Source of the DNA: an uncultured Treponema sp.
GTDB lineage: Bacteria; Spirochaetota; Spirochaetia; Treponematales; Treponemataceae
NCBI GenBank assembly: GCA_937891125.1
Contig: CALAEZ010000009.1
Coordinates: 1-64,000 of the forward strand
Length of the DNA: 64,000 nt
Direction of reading: 5' to 3'
The notes under the pieces were generated by a model that worked only from the letters and a program-made list of their open reading frames with translations, did no database searches and was not told where the DNA came from. The stretch's first letter is position 1. Each line of letters opens with the position of its first letter. Positions 56,364 to 64,000 of this stretch are shown here, piece after piece. Made by a program: the position numbers and the translations under genes.

Positions 56364-59300
56364 ATGAGCAATGCATATCTTGTAGATACCAGAGTTTATA
56401 TCGCGGGCGTCCTTATGCCAGCGCAGAGCATAACGATAGAAAACTATATAAATGATGTGCCGCGCGCTACAATTATGGTTCCTGCAAGTTCCGATCTTAT
56501 GTACGTCGGAGAAAACGACAAGGTTCCAGTAACGATTTTCCAGCGCGAAAGCATGGTTGGCTCCTCTAGGTTTATCTTGATGTTTGAGGGGTTTATTGTT
56601 GCAAGAACCTACATGAACACGGCAATTCAGCGTACCATAACATTCCAGGCGGTTGGAATAATGGACATACTCAGGGACTTTCGCCTTTTGTATGCCCATA
56701 CGCTGAGTGACATGGCCAGGCAGACGCATGCTGGCAATCAGGAAAAGGGTGCCTTGTCTTCTGCATCCTACTTTGCCGTGGAGTACTTTTTGCTTAACGG
56801 GCTCAATCCTGCTGGCGAGTCAATACGCTTTCCCTACCAGTTTTTACAAAACGTGCTGCATTTCATGGGCGATCCAGGCATCAATGAGGGCTCGGTAAGC
56901 TCTGAGCATACGTCAAATATGTCGCTGTATTATCGCAAGATGTTCAAGATATATAATCTTGCGAAGCGGTATTTACGCGTGCCTTTGTACGACGAAAATA
57001 GCAGCGGGTCCACCGTCTGGTCAGGGTATCGTGAAAATGGTTTTCCTCTGCTGCGTGGATTGCAAAATAGCACAGCAGTATCCTTGCTAAGTCCGTTTAT
57101 TGCTGCGCAGACGACAGATTCACAAACCGCCTGGGACTTGCTGTCTCTTGTAGCAGATCCCATGGACTTTGAGATTAGCCTGCCTACGTCTCCAGCGTAT
57201 ATAGATGGTAACATTGGATCTGTTATACTCAAGCCAAACCTATTCGACTCCATCCCTCCTCGCTGCAACATATTATATAGGTCACAGGTGAGAGAAATTT
57301 CACAGCAAACCATATACAAAGGGACTCCTACACGTGTGCAGGTGCATGACTTGAATAGCCCGGCTAATTGGCTTAAACAGCAGGCTCCAACAGTACAGAG
57401 CTATTTTGAAATGCTGCTGACTATTTTTTATCCGCAGCGCAAAGTGCCTAGTGGACTACTAGACAATGCAACAGCTAATCCCTATGCCACAGCCTTGCTT
57501 GATTCAGAAATGTACACAGGCCCGTGGGTACACGAAGTAAGCACGCCAAAGTGGTGGCTATGGACAAAAGAGCTGCAGAAAAACCAAGAAAATATTAACG
57601 AGGCCGGCGACGACAGGGGTTTTGTAAACATACGGCAGATGTTGCTACACAGGCAGCTTGTGCTGGCAAGGTATTTAAACAGGCAAATGATTGCCCACAC
57701 GGTGTTTAATCCATACGTAGCCGCCGGGTATCCTGGGGTTGTGTATGATTCAGAAGACACAAGCCTTAGCTTTGCTGGGTATGTAACTGGAGTTACGCAC
57801 AACATTTCGCCAGAAGATGTATCAACGCAGGTAGACTTATCGTTTGTGCGCCCGCTGAATGAAGCTTCTGCAGAGCAAATAGTGCACCCAATAATCCGGC
57901 TTCAAAAGTTGCTGCATGACAAGCAGCTTATGTCTACTGTGTATGCCGGACTGCTTGGTGACAAGGCCGCAATTCCTGCTGCAAGCGTAGCTGTGCAGCC
58001 AGCAACAGGAAGTGCGCTGAATAGTCTTCCTTCAGCGCAAAATCAGGCATTTTCGCAAGAAGGTAGCGAGGTTGTAAAGCGTGCACGGGCTTTTGCCAAA
58101 GGTTCGTACATGCTATACAGCCAGGAAAAGCGCGGAAAAGTAGAAGGCAGTAATTATTACACGGACTGTTCGCACTTTGTTTCGTTGGTTCTCGGTATAG
58201 ATCCACCGATGGACACGTCCACCATGCCTACAGTCATGCCGTCTATGGGCTACGAGTGGCATGAAGGCTTGGATGGCATTAAGGAGGGGGACGTGTTATT
58301 TAAGCCGCGAGGGTGGATCGATAGCGGTGGGCATACAGAAATATACGTCGGGCCAGGGTCTAAGGGGCACACTGTTACTGTTGGCGCTCATACAAACAAA
58401 AACCCAGATGGGAGCAAGCGCAGAGAAGAAGACCAGGTAAGCGAAAAAGCTTATAGCAATAACTATGTTCTTAAACATTATAAAGGGTATTGGCGCAAAA
58501 AGAGCGATTCGCAGGAAGATACGCAGGCAAAGCAGGCAGAGCAGGCAAGGGCTGCAGGCGAAACATTTCAAAACCAAGCGGAACAACCGCAGAACTTAAC
58601 CCCGGAAGAGGAGGCTAAGCAAACAGAGCAGGCACAGAAGGAAATTGAGGACAAAAAGGCAGGAGCAGCAACACAGGCTGGTGCAGATGCTGTAGATCAG
58701 GCTACCAATGCAAATAAGGAAAATACGTTCAGCGGCGCGGAAGCCATGACGTATCAGGAGATTATCGATTTGTACAGCGGAGGAACTGAGGACACGCAAA
58801 ACCCGCAGCTTAGTGTGGAGCGGGCTTACGCATCTCAACGCCGCAATATTTGCACGTTTGACCAGTTTGTAGCTTTTGAGGGGCTCACCAAAGAACTTGG
58901 CGTTGTGGCAGGGCAGGAGTTTGTTCCCCTGTATTTGAACGGCGAGTACATGAGCGACCGTAACAAGGTGCGCATATATAAGCAGACGCGCGTGCAGGAG
59001 GCATCAGAAAATCAAGACTCCATGAATAAAGAACAGTCTTCTGAGAAAGCACAAGACAGCTCTTCGCAAGCGCAGTCTTCTGAACAAAATCAAGGTGCTT
59101 CCACACAGGGTAACGTTGAGCAGGCTAACGCAGCAGCAGCAGCTGCACAGGCTGGTGACGGCAAGTCTCCAGAAGAAAAGCAGGAGCAGCAGGATTCCCC
59201 GCAAAAAAACAGTGCCGAAGCTGACGACACCATAGGTGCCGTATCAAGGTTTCTCGAGTCCGGCGGTGATAGTTCAGCTGTTGGATATGATCCAGGCGGC

Positions 59301-60167
59301 GGAACGTCGTATGGCATGTATCAAATTTCGTCTACGCTCACTAAATATGGAAAGAGCTCATTTACCGCATTTTTAGACTACTGTGAAAAGACAGGCGGCG
59401 ATACTGGACGTGAAATAGCTCAGCGGTTGCGCAAGGCTGGAGGAACTATTAATGGTGGCAACACATACAAAAATACAGGCGATGTTCCTACAGAGTGGAA
59501 AAAGATTGCCGCAGAAGGAAAATTTGGCAATTTGGAACATACATTCATTGAGCAATCATTATATAAGCCGACGCGTACCATACTGAACAAGCAGGAAAGC
59601 AGCGTGCTGTCTTATGTAGATAGGTATAAAACACTGCAGGACGCGATGTGGTCTACCGCAAACGCACACGGTCCTGGCAACGCAGCTTCCCTCCTCAGGC
59701 AGGCATATGCAGAGTGCAAGAGCAGCAATGACATGTCTGAAGAGCATTTTATCGAAGTGTTATACGCACGTCGTTCTGGGTGTTACTCCAATAATTCCGC
59801 AGATGTACAAAAAGCAATGCCTATAAGATATGCAGAAGAGAGCGCGCTTCTCAAAGATGCGTTAAAGCGAGAGCGTGACACAGGGCAATACAAGCTTGAT
59901 CCGAGCATTGTACCGCGCATGGCAGGGCATGGAAACAAGTTTAGGAATGCCGGAGGATCAGGAAGCAGTGGTTCATGGGAAAGCATGGGTTCGTTTACCG
60001 GAGGCGACCTTAACCCACTGCGTGATCAGGTAGACAGTAACAAATATACATACACAAAAATATACTCTGGCGACTCAAGATATAAAGTTACAGAGAGCAT
60101 AAAAGACGTGCGTTCCGTTCTGCGCAAAGTATCTGAAGAAGCCTTTTCAAAGCACACATACGCCTAG
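56364..60167 (+). CDS. Tail hub with NlpC/P60-like and lysozyme-like domains, 1267 aa
   Basis: Residues 1-500 look like a hub/late-control-D protein (VYIAGVLMPAQSITIENYIN, SFVRPLNEAS). A papain-type NlpC/P60-like domain lies at about 565-700, with nucleophile C602 (NYYTDCSHFVSLVLG) and H657 (SGGHTEIYVGPG), expected to cut peptide cross-bridges. Long Gln/Ala/Glu linkers separate it from a lysozyme-like domain at about 950-1200 with catalytic E965 (VSRFLESGGDS), GGGTSYGMYQISS and NAHGPGNAASLLR, expected to cut glycan. Thus a single tail protein carries both activities for local wall opening during infection. Family names are by motif. Confidence 0.8.
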   Translation: MSNAYLVDTRVYIAGVLMPAQSITIENYINDVPRATIMVPASSDLMYVGENDKVPVTIFQRESMVGSSRFILMFEGFIVARTYMNTAIQRTITFQAVGIMDILRDFRLLYAHTLSDMARQTHAGNQEKGALSSASYFAVEYFLLNGLNPAGESIRFPYQFLQNVLHFMGDPGINEGSVSSEHTSNMSLYYRKMFKIYNLAKRYLRVPLYDENSSGSTVWSGYRENGFPLLRGLQNSTAVSLLSPFIAAQTTDSQTAWDLLSLVADPMDFEISLPTSPAYIDGNIGSVILKPNLFDSIPPRCNILYRSQVREISQQTIYKGTPTRVQVHDLNSPANWLKQQAPTVQSYFEMLLTIFYPQRKVPSGLLDNATANPYATALLDSEMYTGPWVHEVSTPKWWLWTKELQKNQENINEAGDDRGFVNIRQMLLHRQLVLARYLNRQMIAHTVFNPYVAAGYPGVVYDSEDTSLSFAGYVTGVTHNISPEDVSTQVDLSFVRPLNEASAEQIVHPIIRLQKLLHDKQLMSTVYAGLLGDKAAIPAASVAVQPATGSALNSLPSAQNQAFSQEGSEVVKRARAFAKGSYMLYSQEKRGKVEGSNYYTDCSHFVSLVLGIDPPMDTSTMPTVMPSMGYEWHEGLDGIKEGDVLFKPRGWIDSGGHTEIYVGPGSKGHTVTVGAHTNKNPDGSKRREEDQVSEKAYSNNYVLKHYKGYWRKKSDSQEDTQAKQAEQARAAGETFQNQAEQPQNLTPEEEAKQTEQAQKEIEDKKAGAATQAGADAVDQATNANKENTFSGAEAMTYQEIIDLYSGGTEDTQNPQLSVERAYASQRRNICTFDQFVAFEGLTKELGVVAGQEFVPLYLNGEYMSDRNKVRIYKQTRVQEASENQDSMNKEQSSEKAQDSSSQAQSSEQNQGASTQGNVEQANAAAAAAQAGDGKSPEEKQEQQDSPQKNSAEADDTIGAVSRFLESGGDSSAVGYDPGGGTSYGMYQISSTLTKYGKSSFTAFLDYCEKTGGDTGREIAQRLRKAGGTINGGNTYKNTGDVPTEWKKIAAEGKFGNLEHTFIEQSLYKPTRTILNKQESSVLSYVDRYKTLQDAMWSTANAHGPGNAASLLRQAYAECKSSNDMSEEHFIEVLYARRSGCYSNNSADVQKAMPIRYAEESALLKDALKRERDTGQYKLDPSIVPRMAGHGNKFRNAGGSGSSGSWESMGSFTGGDLNPLRDQVDSNKYTYTKIYSGDSRYKVTESIKDVRSVLRKVSEEAFSKHTYA

Positions 60168-60186
60168 CAGTGTACTTGTATGCAGC

Positions 60187-60223
60187 CTAAAGAGAGGTCA
60201 CTAAATGGCCTCTCTTTAGTTTT
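60187..60223 (+). terminator. Strong rho-independent terminator
   Basis: Eleven-base-pair stem CTAAAGAGAGG / CCTCTCTTTAG and T-run after the hub gene. Confidence 0.92.
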
Positions 60224-60315
60224 AAATACGTTACATTGCACTTATAAAGCATGGTGGGCACAAGTTTCCATGCGCGTGTGAAGCGTGCTGTTTCTGTTTT
60301 CAAATGCCGCAAGAG

Positions 60316-60325
60316 GCAATCTTTA
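60316..60325 (+). promoter_or_regulatory. GCAATCTTTA motif abutting the sigma-gene start
   Basis: Followed by GGC and the ATG at 60329, exactly as at 47414-47426. Confidence 0.45.
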
Positions 60326-60328
60326 GGC

Positions 60329-61060
60329 ATGGTAAATTCTTTTGTAAATTCATCGTTCAAGCTTGATGACTTGGCCTTGTGGGAGCAGTACCGCAAAACC
60401 AGGAGCCTTCAGCTGCGCGACGAGCTGCTCAAGCGTTTTGATGGGCTCATACAAAGCCAGGTCAACAAATGGTCGGGGCCTGTTCCGCGCCAGGTGCTTG
60501 TTACAGAAGCAAAGATACTGGCAATCAAGGCTTTTGACACGTACAAGCCCAACATGGGCACGGCGCTTGCCACGCACGTTGTAAACGGATTGCAGCCTTT
60601 GTCGCGCATCGTGTATACGCATCAGAACACCATGCGCATACCTGAAAACACGGCGTTAAAAATACAGACGTACAATACTGCTGTGGAAAATTTGAAGGCT
60701 ACGTATGGCAGGCAGCCAACCACGGATGAGCTGCACAGCGAGCTGGGGTGGTCATCAAAAGAAATTTCTAAGCTGCGCGATTACAACAAGAAGAACCTGA
60801 TTGAGTCCGGTCCTGATGTGTCAGGTGATTTTTTTGATGACGACACAGATGAATCCGACATTATTTTGGCCGGCATTTACGCAGAGCTTCTGCCGGAGGA
60901 AAAGACGCTGTTTGAGCATATAACTGGGTACAACAACAGGCCGGTCCTCAGCAACAGGCAGATCATGGACGCAATGCACATGACGCAGGCGCAGCTGTCC
61001 TACAAAAAGACGCTCCTTACAAAAAAGATAAAGCAGATACAGCGCAAGTACGGGATGTAG
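60329..61060 (+). CDS. RNA polymerase sigma-factor-like protein, 243 aa
   Basis: Recognisable sigma70-family regions: region 2 (KRFDGLIQSQVNKWSG, TEAKILAIKAFDTYKPNMGT, ATHVVNGLQPLSRIV), a region 3 part (MRIPENTALKIQTYNTAVEN, YGRQPTTDELHSELGWSSKE) and a region 4-like end (LPEEKTLFEHITGYNNRPVL, ISNRQIMDAMHMT-type helix-turn-helix, KKIKQIQRKYG). ATG 60329 is preferred over the in-frame ATG at 60251 because region 2 begins shortly after and the upstream 26 residues are not conserved-looking. It sits in the tail-baseplate operon, like the late sigma factors of large phages, and is the natural reader of the late motif; that link is inference. Confidence 0.82.
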   Translation: MVNSFVNSSFKLDDLALWEQYRKTRSLQLRDELLKRFDGLIQSQVNKWSGPVPRQVLVTEAKILAIKAFDTYKPNMGTALATHVVNGLQPLSRIVYTHQNTMRIPENTALKIQTYNTAVENLKATYGRQPTTDELHSELGWSSKEISKLRDYNKKNLIESGPDVSGDFFDDDTDESDIILAGIYAELLPEEKTLFEHITGYNNRPVLSNRQIMDAMHMTQAQLSYKKTLLTKKIKQIQRKYGM

Positions 61061-61062
61061 CC

Positions 61063-61458
61063 ATGGCAGAACAGGTTTGCAGGGACCCAATGTGGTTAGC
61101 AGATATATTGACGCAGGAAGATACCGTGACACGCGCAACTACGCCTACTACGGATACTGTTGATGCGTCTTTGGCCGCTGACGATGACGGGCACGAGTAT
61201 GCGAATAAACTCTTTGCTTCAAAAGATGGGCTTACTCCCGCAAAGTGCATGGCGTACACAGAGCTGTATGATACAAACCAGGCTGTAGCGCGCATTATGA
61301 AAATATATAACATGGATCGTGCCTGGTACTATGAGCAGGCGGTAAAAGACAATGATATTAACCGTGCACGGCTTAAGCATAAGCAGACGCACGTTAATGC
61401 CTTGATTGCCGCTGGCACTGTAGACGACCAAAGCAGCGAGCTTGCAGGTGATGCATAA
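61063..61458 (+). CDS. Hypothetical protein, 131 aa
   Basis: Starts 2 nt after the sigma gene. Acidic Thr/Asp-rich N-terminal part followed by a helical domain (KCMAYTELYDTNQAVARIMK, YYEQAVKDNDINRARLKHKQ). It could be a transcription or baseplate partner; I recognise no family. Its last base overlaps the next gene region by one stop-start unit (TAATG). Confidence 0.65.
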   Translation: MAEQVCRDPMWLADILTQEDTVTRATTPTTDTVDASLAADDDGHEYANKLFASKDGLTPAKCMAYTELYDTNQAVARIMKIYNMDRAWYYEQAVKDNDINRARLKHKQTHVNALIAAGTVDDQSSELAGDA

Positions 61459-61904
61459 TGGCCATGGATATGACGTTGTTTAAGCTGGATGGCAATGTAC
61501 AGATAAGCGATGGCATTGCCAGGCGCATGGTAGCACTCACTGAAGTAGATGCAGAAACAACCAGGGAACGCTTGAGAATTATTTGCAGTAAGGTGCTGAA
61601 ATATTTAATGACAGCAAAAGGGAGCGATGCTTTTGATGCAAGTTATGGCGGGAATGCCCTGCATGCAAGAAACGTTAGCGAGCTTATGCTGCCCCAGATA
61701 CGCCTAAGCCTGCTCAATGACATAGCCGACTGCACGGAGTACATAAAGGAATCAGAGCGTAATAAGGTGCGCAGTACAATGGAGTGCCTTGACAAAATAA
61801 CGCTCGTTTCCCTTGATTACGACAAGAAAAAAGATCCTACAGCGCTGCGTGTAAGGCTGCACATAACAACAACTTACGGCAACAGCGCTGTAATAGAAGC
61901 ATAG
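61458..61904 (+). CDS. Baseplate wedge protein, gp25-like, 148 aa
   Basis: The middle has the gp25/lysozyme-like baseplate signature (LMTAKGSDAFDASYGGNAL) followed by a helical part (LSLLNDIADCTEYIKESERN) and strands to the end (ALRVRLHITTTYGNSAVIEA). Size agrees with gp25. Located before the J-like gene, which is the usual order gp25-gp6. Confidence 0.82.
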   Translation: MAMDMTLFKLDGNVQISDGIARRMVALTEVDAETTRERLRIICSKVLKYLMTAKGSDAFDASYGGNALHARNVSELMLPQIRLSLLNDIADCTEYIKESERNKVRSTMECLDKITLVSLDYDKKKDPTALRVRLHITTTYGNSAVIEA

Positions 61905-61914
61905 GTGTCTGATA

Positions 61915-64000
61915 ATGGCCGAAGTTTACATAACAAAAGAAGCGCAACAGTATTCAGAGAACATTATTTCGCAATGGCTGCGCGATAGCGGGTATGACGG
62001 AAGCCTTGAGGACGGCACAAGCCTTTATGACGTCGTCATACGTCCGTCTAGCATGATTTATTCGTTGTTCAGGCAGAATATAGACAAAGCATATGCGTAC
62101 ATGAGCTTATCAAAGGCAAACAGCTTGCGCAGCGTTCTGTCTGAAGAAGACTATGATGCAGCTGTAGACGGCATCATGTCAAACTGGTTTGTGTCGCGCA
62201 ACCTAGGGGGAAAGGCGACTGGCAAATTGCGCCTGTACTTTTCTCGGGCACTGGATTTTATATCTTTCAGCGATGGGTCTTTTATAGGTTCGTATAACAG
62301 TGTATCCTATAACGCCAGGATTTTTGACTCGGAAGAATACAGCGGAGACTATGTAAAGGCATTTAATGCTGGAGACTTCAAATCCGTAATGGACACGGTT
62401 AATAACACTACGGAATATTACATAGACCTTCCAGTTATATCGGAAGAAAACTCTGATGAATCCATAACTGAAGGCACCGTATTCACCTGCACATCCCCGG
62501 ACATTTATTTTTTGCGCGGAGTTGCCGCAGAAGATTTTGTTCCAGGGCAGGCCAAGGAAACCTCAGACGCCTTCATAGCGCGCACGCAGGAGGCGATCAC
62601 AACGCGCGAGCTCATCACGCGCAGGGCGCTCAACACTGTGCTGCCCGATCAGTTTTCTGACATACGCAGCCTGTACATTGCCGGCTGCGGCGATCCGGAG
62701 ATGATACGCGACGTAAAGACATTCGAGAATGTTGATGTGCACGTAGGCAACAAGGCCGACTTGTGGGTAGACTCCGTGCTGGTGCGCACCTCAGAAACCT
62801 GCACCGTGCAGACAGACGCCAATGGCAAGCAGTACATCGAGCTGCAAAACAGCCCCGTGCACGTGCTGTCCATTGCCGAGCTCACTGATGACGAAGAAGA
62901 GGAAGCCTTGGAAGAGAGCGACTGGAGCTTTGCCATGGAAGAGATCGACGGCGAAGACGACCCGCTTGAAACGACGTGGTTTGTCCCTGGCAAGAGCACG
63001 GGAAAGATATACGTAAACCTGTCTGCGCAGGAATCCGATGATTTCGTCGATGACGACGCCGTTATTGTAACGCTCAGCAACAACGCGCCGTACAGCCTCA
63101 TCACAGAAGGCAAGGAGCTGATATACAAGGTGTCGCTCAACCGCGCCCTTGATCAGGACATGACAATTACGCTGAACTACAGCACGTATTCGGAAAGCGA
63201 AGAATCTGCGGAAGAGGAAACGTCTGGCTCTGAAGGCAGTTCGGGCACTGAAAGCGAGGTCACAGAGATAACCGTCGTCATTCCTGCCGGCAGCACGGAA
63301 AGCGAAGCAGTCACCATTCAGACGCGCGAAGAAGACCTGTACGTGCAGCCATCAGACATCATCTTAGTCGAGATAGTGTCAGCGACAGTTCCCGGACAGG
63401 ACTTTGAAAACCTGCAGCTGGTCAATCCAGGCACCGTGTCGGTCATAGACGGCGACGATTACTCCAGTGATTCTTCCAGCGAAGAAGATGAAGAGGAAGA
63501 ATCCAGCACCGCCCGCACGCTTATCGTGCACGAAATTACATCTGGCGTGGCGCAAAGCGTTCAGGACTTCATAACAAGCGATTCCAACCGAGTCGTGTCG
63601 TTTGATCCGCTGGTGAAGATGAAGGTGCCCGTTGTCATGGACTTTGACATCAGCATTGTCACAAACGTGAACTATGCCAAGAAGACGTCAAGCAGCTATG
63701 ACGCCGACGCCACTGCGGACCTTATTGCCGACATACGCAACGTCATCAAGGATTACCTGAACGAAGCCGACGTGTACATAGAGTCAGAAATGGTGCAGCG
63801 CCTGCATACGGAAGTGCCAGCAATCTCTGTTGTTTACCTTCCTGTAACAGCAAACGCCACGTTTTTTAACATGAAGACAGGCAAAAATGTGCACATGGCC
63901 GTGCGCGATCAGTTCAGCCTTGACGATGCTCCGGCTGGCAGCGACCTGTCGAGGCAAATAACAACGAACACGACGCAGTACTACACGAATGACGACCTTA
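61915..64000 (+). CDS. Baseplate J-like (gp6/gp47-like) protein, 3' end outside window
   Basis: Starts ATG at 61915 (MAEVYITKEAQQYSENIISQ); 695 codons are present. The J family motif FIARTQEAITTRELITRRAL is at about residue 220, followed by VLPDQFSDIRSLYIAGCGDP. Between about residues 355 and 530 is an inserted beta domain with Calx-beta-like text (ITEGKELIYKVSLNRALDQD, MTITLNYSTYSES, ITVVIPAGSTESEAVTIQT) and two Ser/Glu-rich linkers, after which the J fold resumes (VPVVMDFDISIVTNVNY). It should form the wedge that links the hub to the fibres. Confidence 0.82.
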   Translation, partial: MAEVYITKEAQQYSENIISQWLRDSGYDGSLEDGTSLYDVVIRPSSMIYSLFRQNIDKAYAYMSLSKANSLRSVLSEEDYDAAVDGIMSNWFVSRNLGGKATGKLRLYFSRALDFISFSDGSFIGSYNSVSYNARIFDSEEYSGDYVKAFNAGDFKSVMDTVNNTTEYYIDLPVISEENSDESITEGTVFTCTSPDIYFLRGVAAEDFVPGQAKETSDAFIARTQEAITTRELITRRALNTVLPDQFSDIRSLYIAGCGDPEMIRDVKTFENVDVHVGNKADLWVDSVLVRTSETCTVQTDANGKQYIELQNSPVHVLSIAELTDDEEEEALEESDWSFAMEEIDGEDDPLETTWFVPGKSTGKIYVNLSAQESDDFVDDDAVIVTLSNNAPYSLITEGKELIYKVSLNRALDQDMTITLNYSTYSESEESAEEETSGSEGSSGTESEVTEITVVIPAGSTESEAVTIQTREEDLYVQPSDIILVEIVSATVPGQDFENLQLVNPGTVSVIDGDDYSSDSSSEEDEEEESSTARTLIVHEITSGVAQSVQDFITSDSNRVVSFDPLVKMKVPVVMDFDISIVTNVNYAKKTSSSYDADATADLIADIRNVIKDYLNEADVYIESEMVQRLHTEVPAISVVYLPVTANATFFNMKTGKNVHMAVRDQFSLDDAPAGSDLSRQITTNTTQYYTNDDL

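Overview
The window is part of a large double-stranded DNA phage genome with a contractile tail (myovirus type). The evidence is a recognisable assembly line on the + strand: HK97-type prohead protease (37284), scaffold-like and decoration proteins, major capsid protein (41089), neck proteins, tail sheath (44436), tail tube (46599), beta-helical spike (47426), PAAR-like tip (49460), tail chaperone pair with a -1 frameshift (49808/50374), tape measure (50820), a tail hub carrying two cell-wall hydrolase domains (56364), gp25-like (61458) and J-like (61915, cut by the window end) baseplate proteins. No host gene, rRNA or tRNA was seen. The host is probably Gram-negative, inferred weakly from a TibC/BAHT-like autotransporter heptosyltransferase. 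Terminase and portal genes are not recognisable here and should lie outside.

Layout. 1-3.9 kb: a minus-strand gene, then a + operon ending in a gene homologous to the C-terminal half of bacterial RNA polymerase beta' (bridge helix, zinc ligands, trigger loop). 3.9-9.0 kb: small glycine-zipper membrane proteins starting MITK, and a low-complexity accessory segment with three copies of a direct repeat around a two-gene membrane cassette. 9.2-13.8 kb: operon of unknown small proteins, an HTH protein and the heptosyltransferase. 13.9-27.8 kb: tail-fibre region with two paralogous modular families, an S74 chaperone fibre, a collar-type fibre, a fibre-assembly protein, holin and bifunctional endolysin; minus-strand small genes and a structured RNA candidate sit between the fibre genes. 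28-36.4 kb: presumed virion or ejected proteins, including a fusion with a nucleotidyltransferase domain. 37.3-64 kb: head, neck, tail and baseplate genes, with a sigma-factor-like gene (60329) embedded in the tail operon.

Transcription appears to be split in two. Most + strand late operons end in a strong hairpin terminator and are followed by a motif close to GCAATATTTA placed about 22-40 nt before the next start codon. Minus-strand genes instead carry TATAAG-type (often extended, TGGTATAAG) -10 boxes. The phage sigma factor and RNA polymerase fragment are natural candidates for reading the first motif; this is inference. Recurrent K-T/V-A-S/A/E tripeptides in many structural proteins may be prohead-protease sites. 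All assignments come from reading motifs by eye; no database search was run.
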